Shown here: piece after piece, positions 45,061-54,064 of the stretch | How positions within the stretch are numbered: position 1 is the first letter of the stretch | Layout: each line of letters begins with the position of its first letter | Assembly (NCBI RefSeq): GCF_014200435.1 | Contig: NZ_JACHBR010000003.1 | Location: 62,001-126,000, forward strand | From: Sphaerisporangium krabiense | GTDB lineage: Bacteria > Actinomycetota > Actinomycetes > Streptosporangiales > Streptosporangiaceae | DNA: 64,000 nt | Direction: 5' to 3' | The notes under the pieces: generated by a model | Seen by the model: only the letters and a program-made list of their open reading frames with translations | Databases searched by the model: none | What the model was told of the DNA's origin: nothing | Position numbers and translations under genes: made by a program

Positions 45061-47070
45061 TTACGGCAAGGTCGCCAGGTGGGGCTTGATCGTGCGGGAG
45101 AAGTTCCAGTTGTTGGAGGCGTCCCAGTTGATCGACCACGTCATGGCGCCGCGGATGCCGGGGTAGGTGCGCGGCGGGACGAAGCTGCCACAGTTGGTCT
45201 TGGTGGCCAGGCAGTCCAGGGCCTGGTTGACCAGGCCGGGGGAGACCACGCCACCGCCGGCGGCGCCCGGTCCGGCCGGCAGGCCGAGGGCGACCTGGTC
45301 GGGACGCAGGCCGTTCTCCAGCTGGATGCAGGCCAGGGCGGTCATGAAGTTGACGGTGCCCTGGGAGTAGGCCTGGGACTGGTCACAGCCGAGCATGGAC
45401 CCGGAGTTGTAGAACTGGGTGTGCACGACGGTGAGGATGTCCTTGATGGCCAGCGCGAGCTGGAAGTAGGTCATCCCGGTGGACTGCATGTCGATGGTCT
45501 GCGGGGCCATCGTGATGATCAGGTCGGCGCCGGCCTTGGCGCGCAGCTTGCGCAGGGCGTCGGCCATGTAGGTGGCGTTGAGGCCGTTCTCCAGGTCGAT
45601 GTCGACGCCGTCGAAGCCGTAGCTCTGCATGAGGGCGTAGGCGCTGTCGGCGAACGCGGTGGCGGCGGAGGAGCTGCCGACCTGGACGCGGCCGGCCTCA
45701 CCGCCGACCGACAGGATGACCTTCTTGCCGCGGGCGTGCAGGGACTGGATGTCGGCCTTGAACTCGGCCTCGGTGTAGCCGCCGACGGCGGTGGCCAGGG
45801 CGGGGTCGAGCTGGAAGGACAGCTGGCCGGGGGTGGAGGTGGCCTCGGCGAAGGCGATGGCGATCAGGTCGTAGTCGTTCGGCACGGCGCTGAGCTTCAG
45901 CTCCACGGCCGGGTTGACGAAGTTGTGCCAGTAGCCGGTGAGGAAGTGCTTGGGCAGCGGGCCGCCGGTGGTGCAGCCGGTGGTGGTGGCGGTGACGGCG
46001 TCGCTGGCCGGGCTCTCGCCCTGGGCGTTGTAGGCCTTGACCGTGTAGGTGTGGGACTCGCAGCTGCCCAGCGAGCCGACCGTGGCGCTGGTGCCGGTGA
46101 CCTGGGCCTTCTGCGTGGTGCCCTCGTAGACGCGGTAGCCGGTCACGGTGCCGGACGAGGCGCTCCAGGACAGGGCGATCGAGGTCGCGCCGGCGGTGGC
46201 GGTGGGCGTGCCGGGCTTGCCGGGGACGCTGGCGCAGCCGGTGGTGGTGGCGGACACGTCACGGCCCGCCGACTCGCCCACGGAGTTGTAGGCCTTGATG
46301 GTGTAGGTGTGGCTCTCACAGGTGCCGAGCCCGCTGATGGTGGTGCTGGTGCCGGTGACCTGGGCCTTTTGCGTGGTGCCCTCGTAGACGCGGTAGCCGG
46401 TCACGGTGCCGGTGGAGGCGCCCCAGCTCAGCGCGATGCTGGTGTCGGTCGTGGTCGCCGAGGCGGTGCCGGGCTGGCCGGGGGCGCCGGTGTTGCCGCC
46501 GGTGGTGGTCGCCGACACCGCGGCGCTGGCCGCCGAGCGGTTGCCCGCGGCGTCACGGGCCCGGATCGTGTAGCTGTAGGTCGTCTGAGCGGTCAGACCC
46601 GAGTCGGTGTAGCTGGTGCCGGTCGCCGTCGTCACCAGCGTCGTGCCGCGGTAGACCTCATAACCGGTCACACCGACGTTGTCGGTGGAGGCGTTCCACG
46701 CCAGCGAGACGCTGTTGGAAGTCGTGGCGGTGACGCGGACGTTGCCGGGGACCGACGGCGCGGTGGTGTCGGTTCCGCTACCGCCCGCCGGGGCCCACAG
46801 CGCCGGCACGTTCGGCGGCTCCCAGCCGGGCAGCGAGGTGTGGGCCTGCACGCACCGGTAGTCCTGCCCGTTGTAACTCACGATCGTACCGGCGGTGTAA
46901 GCGGTGTTCGGCGCCCAGGCGGCAGCCGCGGCGGCCACCGTCGAGGAGGAGGTCTTGGCGACGATGGCGGTGGGGGAGGCCGCGACGGCGGCCCCGGGCG
47001 TGAGGGACACGGCCGCCGTGCTGAGCACGAGGGTGGCGAGCAGAATGATGGGATTTCGTTTCGGGCGCAT
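45061..47070 (-). CDS. Secreted chitinase, GH18 with CBM5/12 and three fibronectin type III domains
   Basis: A 669-residue extracellular endochitinase-like enzyme. A signal peptide (about 1-31, ending GAAVAA) precedes a CBM5/12 chitin-binding module (51-94, AWAPNTAYTAGTIVSYNGQD), three FnIII linkers (about 104-370) and a GH18 barrel (about 380-669). The catalytic motif is D487-G-V-D490-I-D492-L-E494, with E494 the acid. FnIII repeats 2 and 3 are near-duplicates offset by 86 residues. The start ATG at 47070 has GAGGAC upstream and gives a proper signal peptide; a start at 47118 would add 16 residues before it. A conserved palindrome lies 54 bases upstream. Confidence 0.95.
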   Translation of the reverse strand: MRPKRNPIILLATLVLSTAAVSLTPGAAVAASPTAIVAKTSSSTVAAAAAAWAPNTAYTAGTIVSYNGQDYRCVQAHTSLPGWEPPNVPALWAPAGGSGTDTTAPSVPGNVRVTATTSNSVSLAWNASTDNVGVTGYEVYRGTTLVTTATGTSYTDSGLTAQTTYSYTIRARDAAGNRSAASAAVSATTTGGNTGAPGQPGTASATTTDTSIALSWGASTGTVTGYRVYEGTTQKAQVTGTSTTISGLGTCESHTYTIKAYNSVGESAGRDVSATTTGCASVPGKPGTPTATAGATSIALSWSASSGTVTGYRVYEGTTQKAQVTGTSATVGSLGSCESHTYTVKAYNAQGESPASDAVTATTTGCTTGGPLPKHFLTGYWHNFVNPAVELKLSAVPNDYDLIAIAFAEATSTPGQLSFQLDPALATAVGGYTEAEFKADIQSLHARGKKVILSVGGEAGRVQVGSSSAATAFADSAYALMQSYGFDGVDIDLENGLNATYMADALRKLRAKAGADLIITMAPQTIDMQSTGMTYFQLALAIKDILTVVHTQFYNSGSMLGCDQSQAYSQGTVNFMTALACIQLENGLRPDQVALGLPAGPGAAGGGVVSPGLVNQALDCLATKTNCGSFVPPRTYPGIRGAMTWSINWDASNNWNFSRTIKPHLATLP

Positions 47071-47123
47071 GGGAGTCCTCGGCCTGGGGGGATTTGGGCG
47101 CGCGTTGTCGGGGACCACGCTTT

Positions 47124-47146
47124 CTTTTAGGAAAGTTTCCTAAGAG
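47124..47146. promoter_or_regulatory. Palindromic operator in the chitinase promoter
   Basis: TTAGGAAA-G-TTTCCTAA (47127-47143) is a perfect 17-bp palindrome; with flanks it extends to 23 bp with one mismatch. It sits 54 bases upstream of the chitinase start. AT-rich palindromes containing TTAGGAAA/TTTCCTAA occur upstream of glycoside hydrolase genes in actinomycetes and are of the type bound by ROK-family sugar regulators. It is unlike the DasR site. Function here is inferred. Confidence 0.75.
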
Positions 47147-48248
47147 TTGCCGAGATCGTAGCTTTTGTTCCCAACCCGTCACAAGGCCTAAACCCCATCC
47201 CGCCGGAACCGGCCCCCACCAGCCCTGACCTCACCCCCGTTTGGCACGCTCCATCGAACCGCCCGGGCCTGAACGACACCCGGGGGAGAGGAGGAGAAGA
47301 TCGCAGAGGAGGAGGCCGTGGGATACGGACACTCCGGGGCTCAATGGTGGCGGCCACGGCCTGAACCCCGGCGGCGCAGTCCCGAAGCCGGGCAGGCGCG
47401 GCAGCCCGGCCACCGTCGGCGCCGACGCCGGGGTAGCGCTCATGTGACGATCACGCCTCGACCCGTCCCGAGACGAAGCAAGCCGAAAACCACACCGGCG
47501 GTCACGGCCCGGCACGGTCGATGATCGGCAGACGAGCCGGGACACGAGAGGGGCTCGGCCGGTGTAGGCGCGGCGGGAACGCCACGTTCCTGCGGGCGTC
47601 CTGGCGCCGTACGGGACCGCGCACCCGACGACGGAGCGGCCGGCGATCCGTCCAGCGGCGCGACGCCAGTCCTGCACGCCGTGCGCCCCGGCCGGATCCG
47701 AGGGGTTCTCAGCGGCGAGGGGAGGCGTCCCGTGTTTGATGCATAAGTGCGATTATGCATCAAATGCAGGTGAGAGGGGCTCGATAGGGGCCTGCACACC
47801 ACCCGCGACCGCCCACGATAACACCCACCCTCGTGGAGATCCACGTGCTGCGCGCCTCGGCCGCCACCGTGACAAGCTCCGCGCGCGCGGACCGAGCCGC
47901 AGCGCGGGCCGCACGCGGCCACACCGCGGAACCGCCGCGGTCGCGCATGGCCTCGAGCGTCGCCGGCCCCGCAGCACTCACGGAGATCACGACGGCGCAA
48001 GGACCCGCCGGCGGCTCGGTACCGGACATACGTGCCCGCCAGCGCCGCCCGGCCGTCGCACCACGGCACCACCCACAGGTTCCATGCCTGAGAGCCCAGA
48101 TCGATGCCGTGCGCCTGTCGTCAGCCGATACGTGCCCTGAGTCCTCGGACCGCCGGGCCGTACGCGCGGCCGGTCCGCCCGCGCCACACCTTGAAGCCCC
48201 TCCCCGAGGATCCTCCCTCGGGGAGGGTCCCCTCGCCCGTGCATACCG
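47147..48248. other. Gene-poor region with possible decayed coding fragments
   Basis: About 1.1 kb between the chitinase promoter and the GntR gene. Short stretches have coding-like third-position GC: plus strand about 47339-47447 (ending PATVGADAGVALM) and minus strand about 47870-48110 in two frames (GIDLGSQAWNLWVVPWCDG, then GPATLEAMRDRGGSAVWPRA). These look like decayed gene remnants, but no intact gene with a ribosome site is present. A 30-bp inverted repeat lies at 47735-47764. Confidence 0.4.
47735..47764. promoter_or_regulatory. 12-6-12 perfect inverted repeat
   Basis: TTTGATGCATAA (47735-47746), six-base spacer, and TTATGCATCAAA (47753-47764). AT-rich and perfectly symmetrical, it looks like a regulator operator rather than a terminator. 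The FCD-type GntR gene ends about 480 bases away, but the nearest promoter it could control is not obvious. Confidence 0.6.
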
Positions 48249-48953
48249 TCACGGCCGGTCACTATCCGTGGCCGGCGGGGGCCCGGCGGGGTCGGTGGTG
48301 TCGGCGAGGGTTTCCAGGACGCGGCGGCAGTACTGCGACAGGTAGTCGCGCAGGACGCCTTCGGCGTGCTCGGTGTCGCCGCGGGCGGCCAGGCGGGCCA
48401 GCTCGCGGTGATATTGGAGCCCGTGGGCGACGTGCCGCCCGGCCAGGTAGCGGTTGACGATGTCGCGCAGGTCCTCGATGACGCCCATGGTGAACGGGTT
48501 GCCCTCGGCGTCGTACAGCTCGCGGTAGAACGCGACGCGTTCGTCCCGCAGCCCGCCCGGTTCGTGCGGCCCGTCCAGCGCCTCCCCCAGTTCCCGCAGC
48601 CGCGCGGCGCGGGCGGAGGTCATCGTGGCGATGGACGCGCGCAACGCGTGGGTCTCCACCAGCGCGCGCAGCGCGTAGATCTCGCGCACCTGTTCGACGG
48701 TCAGGGTGCGCACGACCGCGCCGCGGTGAGGGTGGAAGGACACCAGCCCTTCGCTCTCCAGTTGCATCAAGGCGGTGCGCACGGGGATGCGGGAGACGCC
48801 GATGCGTTCGGCGAGCTCCTCCTGGCGAAGCCGCAGGCCCGGGGCCAGGGCGCCGGTGATGATGCCCTGGCGCAGCAGTTCGTAGGCCAGTTGCCCGGCG
48901 GTGCGGCCGTCCCGGGGGTGTCCCGCGACCAGCCGGCCGAACAACTCGCTCAT
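48249..48953 (-). CDS. GntR-family regulator with FCD domain
   Basis: A 234-residue regulator. The winged helix is AYELLRQGIITGALAPGLRL then RQEELAERIGVSRIPVRTAL, with wing LVSFHPHRGAVVRTL; the FCD effector domain follows (EIYALRALVETHALRASIAT; FYRELYDAEGNPFTMGVIED; HVAHGLQYHRELARLAARGD). FCD regulators sense small organic acids or related metabolites, often with a bound metal. It is the last gene of a nine-gene operon; its ATG overlaps the YceI stop by four bases, so it probably controls the operon that encodes it. Confidence 0.92.
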   Translation of the reverse strand: MSELFGRLVAGHPRDGRTAGQLAYELLRQGIITGALAPGLRLRQEELAERIGVSRIPVRTALMQLESEGLVSFHPHRGAVVRTLTVEQVREIYALRALVETHALRASIATMTSARAARLRELGEALDGPHEPGGLRDERVAFYRELYDAEGNPFTMGVIEDLRDIVNRYLAGRHVAHGLQYHRELARLAARGDTEHAEGVLRDYLSQYCRRVLETLADTTDPAGPPPATDSDRP

Positions 48954-49513
48954 GCGACGTGCCTGGGGGTGCCCTCGGGCAGGGCCTCGGCGAGGATCTC
49001 GATGTCGACCTGGGCGCCGATGGCCAGGCCGCCGGCCTCCAGGGCGCGGTTGAAGGTGACGCCGAAGTCCTCGCGGTCGATGGCGGTGGTGGCGGCGAAC
49101 GCCAGCAGCGGGACGCCGTTGTCGGCGTGACGGCCGAGGAAACGGGCCTCCAGGGGGACGGGGCGGGTGACCCCCCGCAGGGTCAGCTCCCCCAGCACGG
49201 TGAAGGCGCCGTCGTGGCCTGCTTCCAGGCCGGTGGAGGTGTAGGTGATGGAGGGGTGGGCGGCGGCGTCGAGGAAGTCCGGTGAGCGCAGATGCTCGTC
49301 GCGGCGGGCGACGCCGCTGCTGACCGAGGCGGCGTCGATGGTGACGTCCAGCCGCGACCGCCCGGGCTCGGCGTCGATGGCGATGTTCCCGGCGACGGCG
49401 TCGAAACGGCCGCGGACCCGCGCGACGACCAGGTGCTGCACGGTGAACTGGACGGTGGTGTGCCGGGGGTCGATCTCCCACAGGCCCGGCGCGGGCAGGG
49501 TGGTGTGGCTCAT
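48950..49513 (-). CDS. YceI-family protein
   Basis: A 187-residue YceI-like lipocalin-fold protein: WEIDPRHTTVQFTVQHLVVA, GNIAIDAEPGRSRLDVTIDA, FTVLGELTLRGVTRPVPLEA and TTAIDREDFGVTFNRALEAG are the family landmarks. Family members bind isoprenoid or other hydrophobic ligands. No signal peptide is visible, so it is probably cytoplasmic here. It overlaps the genes on both sides by four bases in the nine-gene operon. Confidence 0.9.
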   Translation of the reverse strand: MSHTTLPAPGLWEIDPRHTTVQFTVQHLVVARVRGRFDAVAGNIAIDAEPGRSRLDVTIDAASVSSGVARRDEHLRSPDFLDAAAHPSITYTSTGLEAGHDGAFTVLGELTLRGVTRPVPLEARFLGRHADNGVPLLAFAATTAIDREDFGVTFNRALEAGGLAIGAQVDIEILAEALPEGTPRHVA

Positions 49514-50361
49514 CGTGCTTCCTTTTCGATGGGTGATCCGACGGTGCTCCCCCACTCGGTCCAGGAGCCGTCGTAGATGCGTACGTGGTCCCAGCCGAGC
49601 AGTTCGCGCATCGCGAACCACAGCAGGCTGGCGCGGTGGCCGAGGCGGCAGTAGGCGACGACCCGCGCGGTCTGGTCGGGTGCGGCGCCGGCGGCGCGGA
49701 ACAGCGCCTCCAGTTGGCCGGGCGGGCGCAGGGTGAAGGTGTCGTCGAGCAGGCTGTTGAAGGGCAGGCTGACCGCGCCGGGGATGTGGCCGTGCCGTTC
49801 GGCGCCGTGGTCGGGCCCGGTGCCGGGTTTGACGCGTTCGCCGTGGTATTCCTCGGGGTAGCGGCCGTCCAGCAGCAGCGTGCCGGGGTCGCCGACCAGG
49901 CCGAGCAGTTCCTGCCGGTAGATGCGGGTGGCGTCGTCGCGGTCCCGGCCGGCCGGCGGGTAGGGCACGGGGGTCACTTCGGGCACGGTTGTGGTCAGCG
50001 GGTGGCCGGCGCGGGTCCAGGCGCCGCGGCCGCCGTTGAGGACGCGCACGTCGGCGTGCCCGTTCAGCTGCTTGAACACCCAGTAGCCGTAGGTGGCGAA
50101 CTGGCCGCGGCCGCTGTAGAGCACCAGCGTGGAGTCCGGTCCGGCCCCGAGCCCGCCCAGCACCGCGGCCGCCTGCGCCGGGGTCAGGAATTCCCGCTCA
50201 CGCGGGTCCCAGTACAGGTCCTTCCAGAACACGTGCCGGGCGCCGGGGATGTGCCCGGCGGAGTAGTCGTCGATGTCGGGTTCGTACTGCACCTCCACGA
50301 CGACGGTCGCGGGGTCCTCCAGCCGTGCGGCCAGCCAGTCGGCGTCTACCAGGGCAGCCAT
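49510..50361 (-). CDS. Two-domain rhodanese sulfurtransferase
   Basis: A 283-residue thiosulfate/3-mercaptopyruvate sulfurtransferase-like protein with tandem rhodanese domains. Domain 1 (about 1-125) lacks the catalytic cysteine (LVLYSGRGQFATYGYWVFKQ); domain 2 carries it in VVAYCRLGHRASLLWFAMRE. Substrate-type is uncertain: the loop CRLGHRAS is not one of the standard CRKGVT or CG(S/T)GVT signatures. Its place among an amidohydrolase, a metallo-hydrolase and an importer suggests handling of sulfur from an imported compound. Confidence 0.88.
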   Translation of the reverse strand: MAALVDADWLAARLEDPATVVVEVQYEPDIDDYSAGHIPGARHVFWKDLYWDPREREFLTPAQAAAVLGGLGAGPDSTLVLYSGRGQFATYGYWVFKQLNGHADVRVLNGGRGAWTRAGHPLTTTVPEVTPVPYPPAGRDRDDATRIYRQELLGLVGDPGTLLLDGRYPEEYHGERVKPGTGPDHGAERHGHIPGAVSLPFNSLLDDTFTLRPPGQLEALFRAAGAAPDQTARVVAYCRLGHRASLLWFAMRELLGWDHVRIYDGSWTEWGSTVGSPIEKEAR

Positions 50362-51152
50362 GCGCGCCGCCCCTCCTTTCTGATCACGTGTCCGAGCCCG
50401 GGATGGGGGAAGTGCCCGAAGGCCACCAGCGTGCCGGTGTCCTCCAGCTCGGCCAGGGTGCGTTCACGGGTGGCCACGGCCTGCTCGGGGTCGAAGTCGA
50501 AGCGCTGCGCCCACCCCGTCTCCCGCAGCACGACCGGGTGGTGGGCCAGGTCGCCCAGCAGGAACGCCTCGCGGTCGCCGAGCGCGTACCCGGTGTGGCC
50601 GGGGGTGTGGCCGGGCAGCGCGACGGCCCGCAGCGAGGGGGTCACGCGGTGGCCGTCCTCGATCAGCCGCAGGACGCCCAGCTCCTCCAGAGGCAGGGCC
50701 TGCTGGACGATGTTGGGGTGCTTGTGCTCAAGGTCGCGGTAGTGCTCCCAGTCGGCGCGCGGCACCAGGTAGCGGGCATTGGGGAAACGCGGCCGCGGAT
50801 CCTGGCCGGGGTCCAGGACGAGATTCCAGCCGACGTGGTCGGGGTGCAGGTGGGTGAACACCACCAGGTCCACCTCGGCCGGGGTGTACCCGGCCTCGGC
50901 GAGCTCCTCCAGCAGGGCAGCGGGACGGGCCAGGCCGCCGGGCGGGCCGAGGTAGGGACCCCAGCCGGTGTCGACCAGGACGACCTTGCCGTCGGTCTCC
51001 ACCAGGTAGCCGCCGAAGTTCAGCGGCCGCCCGTCCTGCCCCTCCCAGGCCTGAGCGGGAACGCCCGGGAAGTGCCAGGCGCGGTCAAGCGGGTGCTCGC
51101 CGTCGCGCAGCGCGACGATCTCGGCGGCGCCGACGCTCACGCGGACGGCCAT
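50346..51152 (-). CDS. Metallo-beta-lactamase-fold hydrolase
   Basis: A 268-residue MBL-fold enzyme with the metal motif HxHxDH in VFTHLHPDHVGWNLV, the further histidine in GHTPGHTGYALGD, the bridging Asp in FLLGDLAHHP and a late His in LVAFGHFPHPG. The pattern matches N-acyl-homoserine-lactonase-like and esterase-like MBL proteins rather than a beta-lactamase. The ATG at 51152 has GGGGAGGG upstream. It overlaps the amidohydrolase upstream by 16 bases and the rhodanese downstream by 16. Confidence 0.9.
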   Translation of the reverse strand: MAVRVSVGAAEIVALRDGEHPLDRAWHFPGVPAQAWEGQDGRPLNFGGYLVETDGKVVLVDTGWGPYLGPPGGLARPAALLEELAEAGYTPAEVDLVVFTHLHPDHVGWNLVLDPGQDPRPRFPNARYLVPRADWEHYRDLEHKHPNIVQQALPLEELGVLRLIEDGHRVTPSLRAVALPGHTPGHTGYALGDREAFLLGDLAHHPVVLRETGWAQRFDFDPEQAVATRERTLAELEDTGTLVAFGHFPHPGLGHVIRKEGRRAWLPW

Positions 51153-52570
51153 GCGCCCTCCCCGGCTCCCGCACCCGCCGCCACGAAAGGCGTGGAGATC
51201 CAGCCCGGCCGCCAGGGCAGGCCGGCGCGGCCGCACAGCGCCCGCAGCGCCGCCTGCGCGGCGGCCACCAGCTCCTGCTGCGCCACCCCGACCAGCCGGC
51301 CGTGCCGCTTACGGACATGCCCGTCGACCAGCACGGTGTCCACGTCGGCGGGCTGGGCGGAGTGCACCACGGCCACCGCCGGGTCGGCCACCGGCGCCAT
51401 GTCCAGCCCGCCGGTGCGGATCAGCACCACATCGGCCCGCTTGCCCACCGTCAGCGACCCGGTCACCTGCGAAAGCCCCAGCGCGTGCGCCCCCTCCAAG
51501 GTGGCAACCCGCAGAATGTCCCGCGGAGTCACCGCCCCGGCGTCACCCGCGGCGGTGTTGGCCAGGCCCAGCGCGACACGCATCGCCTGGAAGGGGTCGG
51601 CGCTCGCGGCGATGGCGGTGGTGTCCAGCGACAGGCTCACCCGCACCCCCGCCCGCCGCAACCGCAGCACCGACGGCAGCCCCATCGCCAGCCGCAGCTC
51701 CGACAGCGGGCTCACCGTCACCGCCACCCCGTGCGCCGCCAGCCTGCCCAGATCCTCCTGGTCCAGATACAGGCAGTGCGCCAGCAGCAGGTCCGCACCC
51801 AGCAGCCCCTCGCCGTCCAGCACGGCCACCTGGCGGATGCGCTCCACCTCCCCGCGCGTCCCGGCGCAGTGCATCGCCACCGGCAGGCCCAGCTCACGCG
51901 CCGCGGCGAACTCCGCCCGGTACACCTGCGGCGCCGAGCGGGCCGGGCCGCGCACGTTCACCCCCACCGACACCAGCCCCTGCCCGGCGTGCCCGGCGGC
52001 CAGCCGCGCCACATCCGAGAAGTCCATCGCCTCGTCGTAGCCCGCGCCGCGGCCGCCCATCAGGCGGCGCATCCGCTCGGCGGGAATGGACGGGTGGGCC
52101 GAGGGGGCGCCGTAGGAGAAACGCGCCCGCACCCCGAGCTCGGCCAGCGCCGCCACATCGGCGTCGGCGTGCTCGGGGCCCAGCACGTTGTGCGCCCAGT
52201 CGTGCACGGTCGTGATCCCCGCCGCCAGCCCCTCGGCCGCGGCCAGCCGCACCCCCAGATAGGTGTCCTGCGGGGTGAAGTAGGGGCCGAGCAGGCCCTT
52301 GCGGGCGAACCAGCCCTCCTCGGGGCCATCGCCCACCACGCCGCGCAGCAACGTGCCCCACAGATGCCAGTGGGTGTCCACGAACCCCGGCACCGCGATC
52401 ATCCCCGCCGCGTCGATCACCTGCGCCCCGGGCGCGGAGAGATCCGGGCCGATCGCGGCGATGCGCCCGGAGCGCACCTCGATGTCGGCCACCGGCAGGT
52501 CGCCCAGATCGTCATCGACGGTGAGCGCGCTCACCCCCCGGATCAGCAGATGGTCACTCGGAGAAGGCAT
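51137..52570 (-). CDS. Amidohydrolase of the cytosine-deaminase/chlorohydrolase type
   Basis: A 477-residue TIM-barrel metal-dependent hydrolase. Metal ligands: HxH in GFVDTHWHLWGT, His in PVAMHCAGTRGE, His in LLLAHCLYLDQED and Asp in VSLSLDTTAIAASADPF. The C-terminus returns to the small beta domain (LTVGKRADVVLIRTGG). This pattern is shared by TrzN/AtzB, guanine deaminase and SAH deaminase, which hydrolyse C-N or C-Cl/C-S bonds on N-heterocycles. It is fifth in the operon, directly after the importer genes, so it is probably the first enzyme to act on the imported compound. Confidence 0.9.
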   Translation of the reverse strand: MPSPSDHLLIRGVSALTVDDDLGDLPVADIEVRSGRIAAIGPDLSAPGAQVIDAAGMIAVPGFVDTHWHLWGTLLRGVVGDGPEEGWFARKGLLGPYFTPQDTYLGVRLAAAEGLAAGITTVHDWAHNVLGPEHADADVAALAELGVRARFSYGAPSAHPSIPAERMRRLMGGRGAGYDEAMDFSDVARLAAGHAGQGLVSVGVNVRGPARSAPQVYRAEFAAARELGLPVAMHCAGTRGEVERIRQVAVLDGEGLLGADLLLAHCLYLDQEDLGRLAAHGVAVTVSPLSELRLAMGLPSVLRLRRAGVRVSLSLDTTAIAASADPFQAMRVALGLANTAAGDAGAVTPRDILRVATLEGAHALGLSQVTGSLTVGKRADVVLIRTGGLDMAPVADPAVAVVHSAQPADVDTVLVDGHVRKRHGRLVGVAQQELVAAAQAALRALCGRAGLPWRPGWISTPFVAAGAGAGEGAWPSA

Positions 52571-53336
52571 GGGTGTCCCCTTTGAGCAGGCGCCAGATCT
52601 CCTGGCGCAGATCGGTGAAACGCGGGTCCCCGCGCACGGCGTGCTCATCGCGCGGGTAGGCGAACGGCACCTCCAGCTCGGCGGCGACCCTCCCTGGGCG
52701 CGGGGTGAACACCGCCACGCGCTGGGACAGAAACAGCGCCTCGTCCACGCTGTGGGTGACGAACACGATCGTCTTGCCGGTGAGCCGCCAGATCCGCAGC
52801 AACTCCACCTGCATCAGCTCGCGGGTCTGGGCGTCCAGCGCGCCGAACGGCTCGTCCATCAGCAGCACCTGCGGATCCACGGCCAGGGCGCGGGCGATGC
52901 CCACCCGCTGCTGCATGCCGCCCGACAGCTCGTGCGGCCGGTGCCCGGCGAACTCCGACAGCCCGACCATCTCCACGTACTCGGCGGCGATCCGCTCCCG
53001 CTCGGCCCGCGAACGCACCACGCCCTCCAACGGGAAGGCGACGTTGCCCAGCACCGTCCGCCACGGCAACAGGCGGAAATCCTGGAAGACGAACGCCCGG
53101 TCGCGGCCCGGCCCGCTCACCGCCACCCCGCCCACCCCGATCCGCCCGCCGCTGACCGGCACCAGCCCGTCGATCGCCTTCAGCAGCGTGGTCTTGCCGC
53201 AGCCGCTCGGCCCGAGCAGGCTGACGAACCCGCCGGCCTCGACCCGCAGATCCACCCCCGCGAGCGCCGGGGTCGGCGAACCCCGGCGCCCGGCGGGGTA
53301 GGACTTGGTCACGGCCTCGATCTCGATCGCGCTCAC
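52554..53336 (-). CDS. ABC transporter ATP-binding protein (SsuB/TauB type)
   Basis: A 260-residue ATPase of the nitrate/sulfonate/taurine importer family. Walker A is LLGPSGCGKTTLLKAIDGL, the signature LSGGMQQRVGIARALAVDPQ, Walker B VLLMDEPFGALDAQTRELMQ and the switch His in VTHSVDEAL. It energises the two permeases encoded just upstream; its ATG overlaps the stop of the second permease by four bases. Confidence 0.95.
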   Translation of the reverse strand: MSAIEIEAVTKSYPAGRRGSPTPALAGVDLRVEAGGFVSLLGPSGCGKTTLLKAIDGLVPVSGGRIGVGGVAVSGPGRDRAFVFQDFRLLPWRTVLGNVAFPLEGVVRSRAERERIAAEYVEMVGLSEFAGHRPHELSGGMQQRVGIARALAVDPQVLLMDEPFGALDAQTRELMQVELLRIWRLTGKTIVFVTHSVDEALFLSQRVAVFTPRPGRVAAELEVPFAYPRDEHAVRGDPRFTDLRQEIWRLLKGDTHAFSE

Positions 53337-54064
53337 GCGCCCACCTCCGCACGCCCCGCCGACAGACGACGGCCGGCCAAGCCGACCAGGCCGGTGAGCG
53401 CGGCCCCCACCGCCAGCGCCACCAGCGCCACGGCGAACACCTCATCGGCGTCCAGCCGGGCACGGGCATCGCTCAGCAGCGTGCCGATCCCGGGATGACC
53501 CACCAGGAACTGGCCCACCACCACGGCCATCAGCGCGCGCTGCACGCTGATGCGCAGCCCCGCCGCGATGTGCGGCAGCGCCCCCGGCAGCACCACCGCC
53601 GTCAGCAACCGCCGCCCGCCCACCCCGTAGGCGCGGGCCAGTTCCCCATAGGCGTGCAACGCCTGCCGGGTGCCGGCCGCCGCCGGGAACACCAGCATCA
53701 CCCCGGCCGCCAGCACGATGGTGGCCACAAGGAACCGCTCACCGATCCCGAACCACACCACCATCAGCGGCACCAGCGCGATCAGCGGCGCCGAGTACAG
53801 CGCCACCAGATACGGCTCCAGCGCCACGGCCGCCGTCCGGTACCGGCCGATCACATACCCCGCCGCCACTCCAAGGACCGCGGCCGCCGCCCACCCGGCC
53901 AGCAGCGTGCCCACCGTGCCGGCCACCAGACCCGGCAGGTCGCCCTCGACCGCCAGGCGGGCCAGCTCACCGGCCACCCGCACCGGCGAGGAGGTGACCT
54001 GCGGCCACACCAGCCCCGCCACCTGCCAGGCCACCAGCGCCACCACGACACCCGCCGCCCTCAC
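53333..54064 (-). CDS. ABC transporter permease 2 (SsuC/TauC type)
   Basis: A 243-residue permease with about six membrane helices and the EAA-like loop GTRQALHAYGELARAYGVGG followed by VVLPGALPHIAAGLRISVQR. Start is GTG 54064, overlapping the stop of permease 1 (GTGA). The frame stays open far upstream, but that part is antisense or out-of-frame to permease 1. With permease 1 it would form a heterodimeric channel. Confidence 0.9.
   Translation of the reverse strand: MRAAGVVVALVAWQVAGLVWPQVTSSPVRVAGELARLAVEGDLPGLVAGTVGTLLAGWAAAAVLGVAAGYVIGRYRTAAVALEPYLVALYSAPLIALVPLMVVWFGIGERFLVATIVLAAGVMLVFPAAAGTRQALHAYGELARAYGVGGRRLLTAVVLPGALPHIAAGLRISVQRALMAVVVGQFLVGHPGIGTLLSDARARLDADEVFAVALVALAVGAALTGLVGLAGRRLSAGRAEVGA

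Noticed and set aside
47760-48110. A sugar-kinase-like start (GIDLGSQAW) as evidence for a kinase gene
   Set aside because: The similarity to the FGGY N-terminus is short and the frame breaks; recorded only as a possible remnant.
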